Shown here piece by piece: positions 1-8,674 of a DNA stretch of 50,597 bases. The notes below the pieces were generated by a model that did not search any database, was not told where the DNA came from, and saw nothing but the letters and a program-made list of their open reading frames with translations. The DNA lies in assembly GCA_905478065.1 (NCBI GenBank), contig CAJQGZ010000024.1:1-50597 (forward strand), given 5' to 3'. The DNA is from an uncultured bacterium (GTDB lineage Bacteria > Fidelibacterota > Marinisomatia > Marinisomatales > UBA1611). A program made the position numbers and the translations under genes. Each line of letters opens with the position of its first letter. The first letter of the stretch is position 1.

Positions 1-2
1 TG

Positions 3-155
3 TCAGACTTAAAAAAAGCTCTGGATGAAGGTGCAATTGATCAAGATGAATATGATTTAATGAAAGATAAAATTATTAATGATGAATATATAAAAAGCTT
101 TTTCAAGCAAATGGATGAAATAGATGAAGAGGAATTTGATAGCGTTAGTATTTAA
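3..155 (+). CDS. C-terminal end of a SHOCT-like protein (partial)
   Basis: The reading frame is open from the window edge and stops at TAA 153-155, giving the last 50 residues of a protein that begins outside the window. The visible part contains 'LKKALDEGAIDQDEYDLMK', which fits the short C-terminal SHOCT pattern (a leucine-rich helix, then a G-x-I-x-x-x-E/D-Y/F turn and a Lys-rich second helix). A very acidic tail follows. SHOCT segments usually end small membrane or oligomerising bacterial proteins, but the main domain is not visible, so no function can be given. The next gene starts about 100 bases downstream. Confidence 0.6.
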   Translation, partial: SDLKKALDEGAIDQDEYDLMKDKIINDEYIKSFFKQMDEIDEEEFDSVSI

Positions 156-253
156 AGAATTGATTTCTTGATAAGCTCTAATTAGATTTTATAGTACAAA
201 TGAATTAAACTAGCCTATAAAGGATTATCATTATATTAAATCAATTAAAAAGA

Positions 254-574
254 ATGTCGGTTACTTTATTTGCGACCTTGATGTTACTAACCTCTGCTTT
301 TGCAGGAATAGGTTCAGTAGATCAAATTGCAGTGCCAGTAGAAAATACTTCTGAAAGTAATATTGTTCTTGCATTCGCTGAAGAAATGCCGAGGAAAAAA
401 AGGGCTTCTCGCAGTGGAAAAAGAAGTAAAAAGATACGGAAATCTCTTACTGGTGGAGAAGATATTGAAAAACCAAAAGATAAAAAAGATTCTTTAAAAG
501 AAAAGAACAAAGGCGGAAAGAAATCAACTAGTTGGTGGAAGAAACTTTTTTCTAAAAAAGCTGCTACTAAGTAG
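254..574 (+). CDS. Small secreted lysine-rich basic protein
   Basis: This encodes 106 residues. A hydrophobic stretch ending 'LLTSAFA' (about residues 5-17) looks like a signal peptide. After about residue 45 the protein becomes extremely basic (Lys/Arg clusters such as 'RKKRASRSGKRSKK') and ends 'SWWKKLFSKKAATK'. I recognise no domain; a low-complexity cationic secreted or envelope-associated protein is the most that can be said. The ATG at 254 has a weak ribosome site and gives a signal peptide with no positive n-region. An in-frame ATT at 230, six bases after AAAGG, would add a short N-terminus ending in Lys-Arg (see findings). A strong terminator follows at 603-631, so the gene is probably monocistronic or last in its operon. 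Confidence 0.65.
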   Translation: MSVTLFATLMLLTSAFAGIGSVDQIAVPVENTSESNIVLAFAEEMPRKKRASRSGKRSKKIRKSLTGGEDIEKPKDKKDSLKEKNKGGKKSTSWWKKLFSKKAATK

Positions 575-602
575 TATCAAAAAAACGTTTATCTTATTTT
601 TA

Positions 603-631
603 GAGGCACTTTAACGGTGCCTCTTTTTTTT
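603..631 (+). terminator. Rho-independent terminator
   Basis: A perfect 7-bp stem (GAGGCAC / GTGCCTC) with a 7-base loop is followed directly by eight T residues. It lies 28 bases after the stop of the small basic protein and before the M6 protease, and separates the two transcription units. Confidence 0.9.
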
Positions 632-664
632 AACTAAAATTATTAAGCTTTCAATTCAGGTATT

Positions 665-2833
665 ATGTTTATAATGAAAAAAATAGCACTATTAATTATT
701 TGTTTTTATTCTCTTCTTTGGCCGATAAACCCACCAAGCAAAGGAAAAATTCCAGAGCAAGTAATGCGGAATTTTCGCAACCAAAATATTGGAAAAGACT
801 ACGGCAATCCGGGGTGGATAAAAAGAATATCGGATAGTAGAAACATGCAAAACAGGAATATTCAAATGACCTTTAATATGCCTGTGCTTTTGGGTCAATA
901 TTCCGACGTCTCAGAGACATATTTTAATGCAACAGATTTTAACAATCTTCTTTTTGATAATAATGCTACTGGTACAATGAGTGAATACTATGATGAAATA
1001 TCATATGGTGCTTTTGAAGTTGATGGAGAGGCCAAGGGTTGGTACCAGTCGACTTTATCAATGAGTGAAGCCGTTGAGAACTCAAAGACTTTTGTCGCTG
1101 AAATTGCTGCATTAGCTGATGATGATTTTAATTATGCTCTTTATGACAATGATGGTCCTGATAATATTCCAAATTCAGGAGATGATGATGGTTATGTAGA
1201 TGGTATAATTATTGTCTATTCTGGTTGTGGTGCTGAATGGAGCCCCGGAAATTCAAATATCTGGCCTCATCAAAGTTCGTTAGATGAAGACTATGTAACA
1301 AATGATATTGGTGCGAATGGAGAAAATATCATTGTTAGTACTTATGCTGTAAATCCTGAACTTGCAGGAGGAGGAGAATGTTGGACTGATGTTATTAGGC
1401 CTATGGGCGTATATGCGCATGAATTTGGTCATATCTTAGGACTACCTGACTTGTATGATAAAAACTCTGCTAATGGTGATTCTGAGGGCTTAGGAGAATG
1501 GTGCTTAATGGCTTCGGGTAGTTGGTTAGGCTTTGCGGGTGATGTACCAGCTCATATGTCATCTTGGTGCAAATTGCAGTTAGGTTGGGTAGAACCAGTC
1601 GTAATTGATCAAAATATTTCTAGCGTTAATATTAGTACTTTTGCTACGACAGGTTCCGTATTAAAAGTTTGGGAAGATGATTATTATTGGAACAGATATT
1701 TTTTAATTGAAAACCGTCAAAAAATAGGGTTTGATTCCAATTTAAATGGAGAAGGATTAATGATATATCACATAGATGAAAATCAAAATTATGGCCTTAA
1801 TGCAATGAGTGGTGGCTTTGTCAATGATGATGATGATCACAAATTAGTCGATATTGAAGAGGCAGATGGCTACGATGATTTGGATTTTGAATATAATCGA
1901 GGCGATGGTGGTGACCCTTTTCCAGGAACGGAAAATAATCGTGTTTTTGATGATTATTCCTACCCATCATCAAATACATATGATAGCTTAGAAACAAATA
2001 TCTCTTTTGAAAACATAAGTGATTCTGACTCTATTATGTATCTTGATATTCAATATCGCCCAAGAAAAGGTTATGCGATTGCATATGATAAGAGGGGAAT
2101 GTCTTACTATGGTTTTGGTAATTCAACTGCTTCAGACAAATGGTCCGCTGTTGAGTTTACTGCTGAGCACGATGGCTATATAACGGAGGTCGACTTTGGC
2201 GTTCGGTCAGCAATAAGTTGGGAATTAAATATATATGACTCTTTTAATGGAACAAATCCAGGACAATCGTTAATGCCTACAAAAGTTGGTTATGCTGATA
2301 ATTCTGGTTGGTTATCTGCCTCAATCGATTCAATAGCTGTATCTTCAGGTCAGAAATTTTTTATATCTGTTAAATTTGCTGATGATACTTACTCTGTGCC
2401 TTTCGATGATCATAGCTTGAGTGCAGGTACTTCGTATTATTCTACAGATGGTATCAATTTTAGTGATATTTTATCATCATACGGCAATGCTAATATTAGA
2501 GCGAAGATAAGCACGGATAGGTTTTTAGCTCTTGATGACAAACTGGTTATGCCAAAGAATATTAAGCTCTTTAGTAATTTCCCAAATCCTTTTAACCCTG
2601 CAACTAACATTAGCTACAACCTTTCCTCAAATGGAAGGGTAAAGGTTACCATACATGATATGCTGGGGAGGCTAGTCACGACGCTAATAGATAAAAATCA
2701 AAACGCTGGATTTAATTCTATTAGTTGGAATGGAACTAATATTAAAAATGAATTAGTAGCTGGAGGAGTTTATATTTATACAATTCAGTTCGATAAAAGT
2801 ACTATTTCTAAAAAAATGGTTCTTTTAAAGTAA
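665..2833 (+). CDS. Secreted M6-family metalloprotease with C-terminal sorting domain
   Basis: The 722-residue protein starts with a signal peptide ('MKKIALLIICFYSLL'); the start may be ATG 665 or ATG 674. Residues about 45-460 form an M6 (immune inhibitor A-like) peptidase. The zinc site is HEFGH (H252, E253, H256), followed by 'GLPDLYD', and the family signature 'ENRQKIGFD...GLMIYHID' and a Gly/Asp-rich Ca-binding-like loop are present. A beta-sandwich accessory region follows (about 465-620). The last 90 residues carry 'FPNPFNPATNI' and end 'KKMVLLK', the NPFNP-type sorting domain seen in T9SS-like cargo. It should act outside the cell or on its surface as an endopeptidase. A terminator precedes it, so it is probably transcribed alone. 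The catalytic residues are intact. Confidence 0.92.
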   Translation: MFIMKKIALLIICFYSLLWPINPPSKGKIPEQVMRNFRNQNIGKDYGNPGWIKRISDSRNMQNRNIQMTFNMPVLLGQYSDVSETYFNATDFNNLLFDNNATGTMSEYYDEISYGAFEVDGEAKGWYQSTLSMSEAVENSKTFVAEIAALADDDFNYALYDNDGPDNIPNSGDDDGYVDGIIIVYSGCGAEWSPGNSNIWPHQSSLDEDYVTNDIGANGENIIVSTYAVNPELAGGGECWTDVIRPMGVYAHEFGHILGLPDLYDKNSANGDSEGLGEWCLMASGSWLGFAGDVPAHMSSWCKLQLGWVEPVVIDQNISSVNISTFATTGSVLKVWEDDYYWNRYFLIENRQKIGFDSNLNGEGLMIYHIDENQNYGLNAMSGGFVNDDDDHKLVDIEEADGYDDLDFEYNRGDGGDPFPGTENNRVFDDYSYPSSNTYDSLETNISFENISDSDSIMYLDIQYRPRKGYAIAYDKRGMSYYGFGNSTASDKWSAVEFTAEHDGYITEVDFGVRSAISWELNIYDSFNGTNPGQSLMPTKVGYADNSGWLSASIDSIAVSSGQKFFISVKFADDTYSVPFDDHSLSAGTSYYSTDGINFSDILSSYGNANIRAKISTDRFLALDDKLVMPKNIKLFSNFPNPFNPATNISYNLSSNGRVKVTIHDMLGRLVTTLIDKNQNAGFNSISWNGTNIKNELVAGGVYIYTIQFDKSTISKKMVLLK

Positions 2834-2858
2834 ATAGTTAAAAAGACAACCTAATCTT

Positions 2859-3230
2859 CTATTTGCTGCATGGTAACCCATCAGTATAAATATCTTGTAA
2901 TATTCCATTATTATCTTCTATCGATACAATTGTTCCTTCAATTTTTGATTCTAATTTTTGAAAAATAGAAACTAGTTTTTGATCTAATTTATCGAATTTT
3001 TTATTTAATTGGATAATAGCAACATTATCATTCGAACTTAAATTTATCTCTGGGTCTTCATTAAAGGACTCAGACATAGACTTTCCAAGTATATCTATTT
3101 CAGATTGTAATGACTCTAGTTCTTTCAATTGATCTTTTATTTGTTTATCAATAGTAGTTTGGCCCATAAATACCAAAATTGATGCTACCGCTACGCTACC
3201 TGTGATTATACCTTGAAAATATGATTTCAT
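2859..3230 (-). CDS. Shared-leader membrane-anchored coiled-coil protein
   Basis: The 123-residue protein begins 'MKSYFQGIITGSVAVASI', an N-terminal hydrophobic anchor. It is the same type as the N-termini at 17474, 21820 and 22471 (pattern M-x-x-Y-x-x-G-F/I, then about 16 hydrophobic residues). Residues about 28-115 are predicted from composition to be coiled coil (regular Leu/Ile with Glu/Lys, for example 'LKELESLQSEIDILGKS'), and there is none of the beta-repeat found in the relatives. It probably sits in the inner membrane with the coiled coil in the periplasm. It is convergent with the M6 protease (25-base gap) and divergent from 3356. An AAGGAG-like site (reverse strand) lies just before the ATG. 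Function unknown. Confidence 0.75.
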   Translation of the reverse strand: MKSYFQGIITGSVAVASILVFMGQTTIDKQIKDQLKELESLQSEIDILGKSMSESFNEDPEINLSSNDNVAIIQLNKKFDKLDQKLVSIFQKLESKIEGTIVSIEDNNGILQDIYTDGLPCSK

Positions 3231-3355
3231 TTAAAACTCCTTATTTAATAATTAAAAAATTAATTATGAGTAAACTTAACTTTCTAAATTAAATAAATTC
3301 TCATGATTTTTTATTGTACTTCACTGCAGTATCTGAAACTTTAATATTGATAATA

Positions 3356-3544
3356 ATGACTCGAATGAAAAAATGGTTTGTTAAAAATGAACTATTCGCT
3401 GACTTTAGTCTAGCTATTTCGGTTATAGGGGTTATAATACTTATCCCTTATGAAAACGATAATGTTGTGCCAATTCTCATTTGTGGCTGGCTCTTCATCA
3501 CTATTGCTAAAAGTTATAATGATAAAAAAATCGATAAAGATTAA
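3356..3544 (+). CDS. Small two-span membrane protein
   Basis: I place the start at ATG 3356 (62 residues, 'MTRMKKWFVKNELF'); an upstream in-frame TTG at 3314 lacks a ribosome site. Two hydrophobic segments (about residues 14-30 and 36-50) are separated by the short polar turn 'YENDNVVP', and the tail 'YNDKKIDKD' is charged. By the positive-inside rule both ends face the cytoplasm. I recognise no family. It is transcribed divergently from the coiled-coil anchor protein and is followed by another small membrane protein 55 bases later. Confidence 0.55.
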   Translation: MTRMKKWFVKNELFADFSLAISVIGVIILIPYENDNVVPILICGWLFITIAKSYNDKKIDKD

Positions 3545-3599
3545 CTTTATTAAAAAATAATAAACACACATTCTTGTATAAAAACCCGAAAATAAAAAT

Positions 3600-3815
3600 A
3601 TGAAAAAATCATTTAAAATATTAGCTCAGTTATCTCACTTTATTACAATGCTTTTTGGCATAGCGTTGGGTTTAACACTTAGCATATTATATCAGCATTA
3701 CTATGGCCTTTTCATTGTTGAATTAACACCGGTTATTGTTCTAATAGTTTCTGTCAGTATTGGCTTAAGAGCTTATTCTCTTTTTCTATGGAAAAAAGGT
3801 AATTACAATTTATAA
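3600..3815 (+). CDS. Small two-span membrane protein
   Basis: The 71-residue protein has two long hydrophobic segments (about residues 10-30 and 38-58) and ends with a basic patch ('LFLWKKGNYNL'). It looks like an integral inner-membrane protein with both termini in the cytoplasm. No motif or family is recognisable and the ribosome site is poor, so the start rests on the ATG and the hydrophobic profile alone. It lies between another small membrane protein and PEP carboxylase, with no sign of a functional link to either. Confidence 0.5.
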   Translation: MKKSFKILAQLSHFITMLFGIALGLTLSILYQHYYGLFIVELTPVIVLIVSVSIGLRAYSLFLWKKGNYNL

Positions 3816-3844
3816 ATTTTTGATAAAGGTCTTTAAATTCGCTC

Positions 3845-6604
3845 GTGTTAAATAATCAAATAAAAAGCTTTGCAAGTGCTTGTCATCTTTCAAAAAGTAT
3901 GATAGATAAGTCTACTTACATTATAAACCTATTAGAAGACACGTCGAGTGGCTTAAGCATGGAAAAGCATAACCAATTAATTAACTTTATGAGTGCAATG
4001 ATTTCTTCTGGCGAAAAAATTAAAATAATGCGACCCGAAATCGTTGAAAAATTTAAATCGTGGTCTGTCGATGAATTAGGTAGAGGCATGAAGTTTATAG
4101 GCACCTATTTTCATCTTCTAAACCAAGCTGAATTAAATGAGATTATATCTATTAATAACGATAGAGATAAAATTTCAGATAAAAATAACCCAAAAATAGA
4201 CTCAATTCCTGCTGCTATAAAATATTTAAATCAAAATTCGGTTGATTTTGAAGAAGCAAGGGATATTGTGCAAAGTGTATCTATTCATCCTACGTTTACA
4301 GCTCATCCCACAGAAACTCGAAGACAATCAATAATTAATAAGCAAAAGAAACTTCTTCATATAATTGATTTGATTTTAAATGAAGACCTGAGTAGTAGTG
4401 AGCTAGCTCGTTATGAGAACGAAGCAAAAAGATTATGTGGATTAATAATGTTGACTGATGATATACGATCTCACAGTATTTCAGTTCAAGATGAAATAAA
4501 TAATACAATTAATAGCACCATTGAAGCGCTCTGGGATGCTGTTCCTGATCTATTAAATGATCTTGAATTCTCCTTTTTAGAGTACTATAAAGAAAAGGTT
4601 GAATTGGGAAATATATTATCTTTTCATAGTTGGGTCGGTGGCGATAGAGATGGTAATCCAAATGTAAATAGCCAAGTGACAAAAGATGCTATAAGAAACC
4701 AAATTAGCCTAATTATTAAAAAATATTTAAATGATTTAAACATATTATTTGATGATTTAAGTATTCATGTTGATGAGAGCATTGGCGATAGTATTTTATC
4801 TAAATCGATCAAAGACGACTTAAATATTATCAAACTAGATGAAAGCATAATTACTCGCTATCAATATGAACCTTTGAGATTAAAAATATTATGTATTTGT
4901 AAAAAATTGAAAAACTTTGAAAAGTTAATTAACAGTGATTTTAAAGCTTCTTACTCTTCAAATGAATTTCATCATGATTTAGAAATGATTGCTTATTTTT
5001 TAAATAATGTTTACGATGGTGATAGGTTAGTAAATGGGTTAATGAAAGACCTTTTAGTACGATCAAGAGTCTTTGGTTTGTACTATTTAAGTATTGACAT
5101 ACGTCAACACTCTGGCATGCATGAGAAAGCAATAAATGAAATAATGGAGTCGATAAAACCTGGTACTCATTATAAAAAAAATGAAGAGCAAAAAAAATGT
5201 GAACTTCTAAATGAATTTATTCATTCGAATGTTGAAGGCATAAATTCAATTAAAGGAAACGCTTCCGTTCTTGTTAACGAGGTCCTAAGCACGTTTGAAA
5301 TGATTAAAGACGCCTTCGAAATTGATCAAAAAATAATTTCCTCTTATATCGTAAGCATGACACACTCAAAAAGTGATATTCTTGAAGTTCTTTTTTTAGC
5401 AAAACTAGCCGGATTAGTTACATCTGATTCAAATAGAATCACATCTCAACTAAATATTATACCGCTGTATGAAACAATATCCGATTTAAAAAATGCACCT
5501 CTTTTGTTAAACGAATTAATCGAAGATAGTACCTACAGATTACATTTGAAAAATAGGGATAATTTTCAAGAAATAATGCTTGGGTATTCAGACAGTAATA
5601 AAGATGGTGGTTTCGGAATGGCAAACTTTTGTTTGAATGAAAGTCAAATTGCAATTTCTAAAGTGATGAAGAAAAACGATATTGATTTTAGAATTTTTCA
5701 TGGTCGTGGTGGCTCTATAAGTAGAGGGGGCGGCAAAAGTAATAAAGCTATTCTTAGTCTTCCGAATGAGTGTCAAAATGGAAAAATTCGCTTTACCGAG
5801 CAAGGTGAAGTGATTAATTATAGATATGGTTCTGCTAGTATCGCAAAAAGGCACTTAGAACAAATAGTGAATGCACAGATAATTGCTTTGAGTAGAAGTA
5901 GTGAATCCAAAGATGATCAGCTTGATATACTTCAAGAAATTTTAGATGAATCTTATGATGCCTATAGAAAAAAGATCATTAGCAAAAGAAGTTGGCATTT
6001 TTTACTTAAGGCAACACCAATCAATCATATTAGCAAAATTCCAATTACTTCACGTCCAGCATCGAGGAAAAAAATGGAGGAGAGTGTTCTAGGTTTTGAT
6101 GACCTTAGAGCAATACCTTGGGTTTTTTCATGGACTCAAATACGATATAATTTAAGCGGTTGGTTCGGTATGGGAACGGCACTTGATAAAGCTTTGAAAA
6201 ATGATAAAAACCTTGAAAAAATGAGATCCTATTTTATACAATCAAAGTTTTTTAGGCAGTTGCTAGATAATATGTCTTTTGAGATGGCAAGGTCTAGATT
6301 GGAAATATCCTTATTATATTCAAAATCAAAAGAAGAGATTTCTTTTCATAAAGCGGTTGAAATTGAGTTTAACTTATTATTAAACGCTTATAAAAAAATA
6401 ACAGGATACGAGACGTTGCTTGAGCGAAATAAGATAATAGATAGTTCGATTAAATTTCGAAATCCTTTTACAGATATTTTAAACTGTGCTCAATCAGAAT
6501 TGTTAGAAAGATACAGGTCTGTCAAAGACAAAAATGTGGAATTAGACAATGCCATATTTCTAAGCATTAATCATATTGCTGCTGCAATGCAGACAACTGG
6601 TTAA
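3845..6604 (+). CDS. ppc: Phosphoenolpyruvate carboxylase
   Basis: The enzyme carboxylates PEP with bicarbonate to oxaloacetate, replenishing the TCA cycle in the cytoplasm. At 919 residues it has the normal family length. All signature blocks are present: 'TAHPTETRRQS' with catalytic His154, 'SWVGGDRDGNPNV', 'YSDSNKDGG' with Lys586, 'FHGRGGSISRGGG' with Arg621, 'TEQGE', 'RAIPWVFSWTQ' and the conserved C-terminal end 'MQTTG' (NTG in most members). The start is GTG 3845; no closer ATG keeps the N-terminal helix. The gene is followed 29 bases later by an MFS-like transporter, and no terminator is visible between them. I see no truncation or missing catalytic residue. Confidence 0.97.
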   Translation: MLNNQIKSFASACHLSKSMIDKSTYIINLLEDTSSGLSMEKHNQLINFMSAMISSGEKIKIMRPEIVEKFKSWSVDELGRGMKFIGTYFHLLNQAELNEIISINNDRDKISDKNNPKIDSIPAAIKYLNQNSVDFEEARDIVQSVSIHPTFTAHPTETRRQSIINKQKKLLHIIDLILNEDLSSSELARYENEAKRLCGLIMLTDDIRSHSISVQDEINNTINSTIEALWDAVPDLLNDLEFSFLEYYKEKVELGNILSFHSWVGGDRDGNPNVNSQVTKDAIRNQISLIIKKYLNDLNILFDDLSIHVDESIGDSILSKSIKDDLNIIKLDESIITRYQYEPLRLKILCICKKLKNFEKLINSDFKASYSSNEFHHDLEMIAYFLNNVYDGDRLVNGLMKDLLVRSRVFGLYYLSIDIRQHSGMHEKAINEIMESIKPGTHYKKNEEQKKCELLNEFIHSNVEGINSIKGNASVLVNEVLSTFEMIKDAFEIDQKIISSYIVSMTHSKSDILEVLFLAKLAGLVTSDSNRITSQLNIIPLYETISDLKNAPLLLNELIEDSTYRLHLKNRDNFQEIMLGYSDSNKDGGFGMANFCLNESQIAISKVMKKNDIDFRIFHGRGGSISRGGGKSNKAILSLPNECQNGKIRFTEQGEVINYRYGSASIAKRHLEQIVNAQIIALSRSSESKDDQLDILQEILDESYDAYRKKIISKRSWHFLLKATPINHISKIPITSRPASRKKMEESVLGFDDLRAIPWVFSWTQIRYNLSGWFGMGTALDKALKNDKNLEKMRSYFIQSKFFRQLLDNMSFEMARSRLEISLLYSKSKEEISFHKAVEIEFNLLLNAYKKITGYETLLERNKIIDSSIKFRNPFTDILNCAQSELLERYRSVKDKNVELDNAIFLSINHIAAAMQTTG

Positions 6605-6633
6605 AAATAAAGAATTTTATTGTAGAAGCACTC

Positions 6634-7896
6634 ATGGCTCAAAGAAGGCAAAGGCACTCACAAGCAATACGGTCATCGCTTAAAATTTCAACGGTAGAAG
6701 GTTCCTGGTGGGCGGTAATGTATGGTTCCGTTGAAACCTACTTCGGCGCATTTTTTGAATATTTAAAATACACTAGTTTTGAGATTTCAATTTTATCCAC
6801 TTTCCCTATATTTTTCGGAGCATTATTTCAAAATATGACAGGCTGGTTTTATGATATTCTACGATCAAGAAAAAAGCTTTTGATCATATTAAAATTGATT
6901 CAGACTATTACAATTCCCTTGATTTTTTTTGCTGGATATTCTTCCGGTAATTATTTTTTACTTCTATGTTTTATTTGTGCTTATTATGCATTGGCTATGT
7001 CACAGATGTCGCCATGGACTTCTTGGATGGGCTATCTTGTGCCAGGAAGACTTAGAGGGCGTTATTTTGGTAACCGTTCACAAGTTGTAAGAATTTTTAT
7101 GCTTATATCATCTCTTTTAGCGGGTGCTATTTTAAATTCATTTAAAGACTCAAATTTATTTAATGGTTTCGCAATGATTTTTTGTATCGGTATACTAGCT
7201 AATTTTGGATGTATTTTTTATCTAAAAAGACAATATGAGCCTGAAGATACTGTTGACGATGAAGAAAGTAAAGTTGATGATAGCGTAGGTACATTAACTG
7301 GAAAGTTAAAGCGTTTCATAGCCTATGACTCTCTTTCTGAATTCTCCTTCCACGTATCTGGCCCATTGATGATGGTTTATTGGTTAAGGGATCTTCAGTT
7401 TAATTATATTGAGCTAGCTATTCTTATTAATGTCAGCCAAATCCTTGGTCTTTTTAGTATGCGTTATTGGGGTAAAAGAATTGATAGTACGGGGTCTTAT
7501 AATGCTATACGCTTCACAAGTTTTTGGATTGCCATTTTTCCTTTATTCTGGGTTGGTTTATTTTATTTACCAAAAGAATTATCGTTGCCAGGTGCTATTG
7601 TTATCGCGTCCTTGGCTTCTTTAATGTTTAGCGGGAGAGCGCTAGCTCTAGATAATCGTCTTTATGAGCATATGGAAAATAAAAAAATGATCAAAGTGAC
7701 TTCTAAAAGAATATTCTTCAGAGGTTTATCTATTTTTATTGGTGGTTTAATAGGTGGGCTTCTAACGCGGGAAGAGATAAACCTTGTTAGTATTACCTAT
7801 TTAGATAATGTTATTCATTTTGTGATGATTTTTTCAGCGGTGCTGAGACTAAGCGTTTGGGGTGCTTTCCTCGGTTCAAAAAATTCTCAGATTTAA
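6634..7896 (+). CDS. MFS-type membrane transporter
   Basis: The 420-residue polytopic protein has about 11-12 hydrophobic segments spread along its length, a basic N-terminus ('MAQRRQRHSQ') and a charged central loop (about residues 200-222, 'EPEDTVDDEESKVDD') dividing two six-helix halves, as in the major facilitator superfamily. A Gly-rich cytoplasmic loop with Arg ('GRLRGRYFGNRSQ') after the fourth or fifth span resembles the MFS inter-helix motif. The substrate cannot be told from sequence. It starts 29 bases after ppc and may be cotranscribed with it. It is convergent with endonuclease III (15-base gap). Confidence 0.75.
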   Translation: MAQRRQRHSQAIRSSLKISTVEGSWWAVMYGSVETYFGAFFEYLKYTSFEISILSTFPIFFGALFQNMTGWFYDILRSRKKLLIILKLIQTITIPLIFFAGYSSGNYFLLLCFICAYYALAMSQMSPWTSWMGYLVPGRLRGRYFGNRSQVVRIFMLISSLLAGAILNSFKDSNLFNGFAMIFCIGILANFGCIFYLKRQYEPEDTVDDEESKVDDSVGTLTGKLKRFIAYDSLSEFSFHVSGPLMMVYWLRDLQFNYIELAILINVSQILGLFSMRYWGKRIDSTGSYNAIRFTSFWIAIFPLFWVGLFYLPKELSLPGAIVIASLASLMFSGRALALDNRLYEHMENKKMIKVTSKRIFFRGLSIFIGGLIGGLLTREEINLVSITYLDNVIHFVMIFSAVLRLSVWGAFLGSKNSQI

Positions 7897-7911
7897 CATC
7901 ATTCATAAAAA

Positions 7912-8562
7912 CTATTTTTTATTTACCATTTCCATTAAAATGCGATTTTTTGATGCCGCCCAAGAACAAATTAAACACTCATTGAGATTGTGGCCTCTAG
8001 CAGGACAATGCTCTCTTCCAAAAAATATAATTTGTAGATGTCTGCGGTTCCATAACTCTCGTGGCCACAGTTTTTTTAAGTCTAATTCGGTTTTCTTTAC
8101 ATTTTTTCCATTTGATAAACCCCACCTAGCAGCGAGACGATGTATATGTGTATCTACAGGGAAAGCAGGAATATTAAACCACTGAGACATCACTACACTG
8201 GCAGTCTTATGACCAACCCCGGCAAGACTCTCAAGGTAGGTCCAGTCTTCTCTTACACCACCGCCTTCAATTAGTTGAAATGCCATTTTGTGAAGATTTT
8301 TTGCTTTGGTTGGAGCCAATCCTATTTCTTTAATAACATTTTGGATTGTTTCGACCTCTAGTTTTGACATTTTTTCAGGTGTATCAGCAAGGTTAAAAAG
8401 ACTTGGAGTTACCTCATTCACTTTTTTATCTGTAGTTTGAGCAGATAGCATAACGGCAACTAAAAGAGTATATGCGCTACTATGATTTAGAGGAATTGGG
8501 ATTGTAGGGTAAAGTTCTTCGAGTGTTTCCCCAATGATAATTGCTTTGTCTTTTCGTTTCAT
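7912..8562 (-). CDS. nth: Endonuclease III-like DNA glycosylase/AP lyase
   Basis: A base-excision repair enzyme that removes oxidised pyrimidines and nicks abasic sites. The 216 residues match the family length. The helix-hairpin-helix 'LAGVGHKTASVV' supplies the catalytic Lys119, and 'FPVDTHIHRLAARWG' the catalytic Asp137. The C-terminal cluster region is unusual. Classical Nth has Cys-X6-Cys-X2-Cys-X5-Cys, but here I see Cys186-X9-Cys196-X2-Cys199 ('EHCPARGHNLNECLICSW') and no fourth Cys, so a complete 4Fe-4S cluster is doubtful. The gene diverges from the FAD oxidoreductase across a 112-base AT-rich gap. Confidence 0.9.
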   Translation of the reverse strand: MKRKDKAIIIGETLEELYPTIPIPLNHSSAYTLLVAVMLSAQTTDKKVNEVTPSLFNLADTPEKMSKLEVETIQNVIKEIGLAPTKAKNLHKMAFQLIEGGGVREDWTYLESLAGVGHKTASVVMSQWFNIPAFPVDTHIHRLAARWGLSNGKNVKKTELDLKKLWPRELWNRRHLQIIFFGREHCPARGHNLNECLICSWAASKNRILMEMVNKK

Positions 8563-8674
8563 GGTTCAATTATTCTTTCAATATTTTATTTTTTAAGCTA
8601 GTAATAAATAATATTAATCAATTATCTATGTTAATTAATATTGCACATCTAATGATTCCAAAATACATATAAAA

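Noticed and set aside
7862-8185. 107-residue plus-strand frame across the end of nth
   Set aside because: It is the antisense shadow of the endonuclease III reading frame, where the catalytic motifs lie.
8610-8642. Nine-base A/T-only inverted repeat between nth and the FAD gene
   Set aside because: It consists only of A and T in an A/T-rich gap, so chance is sufficient.
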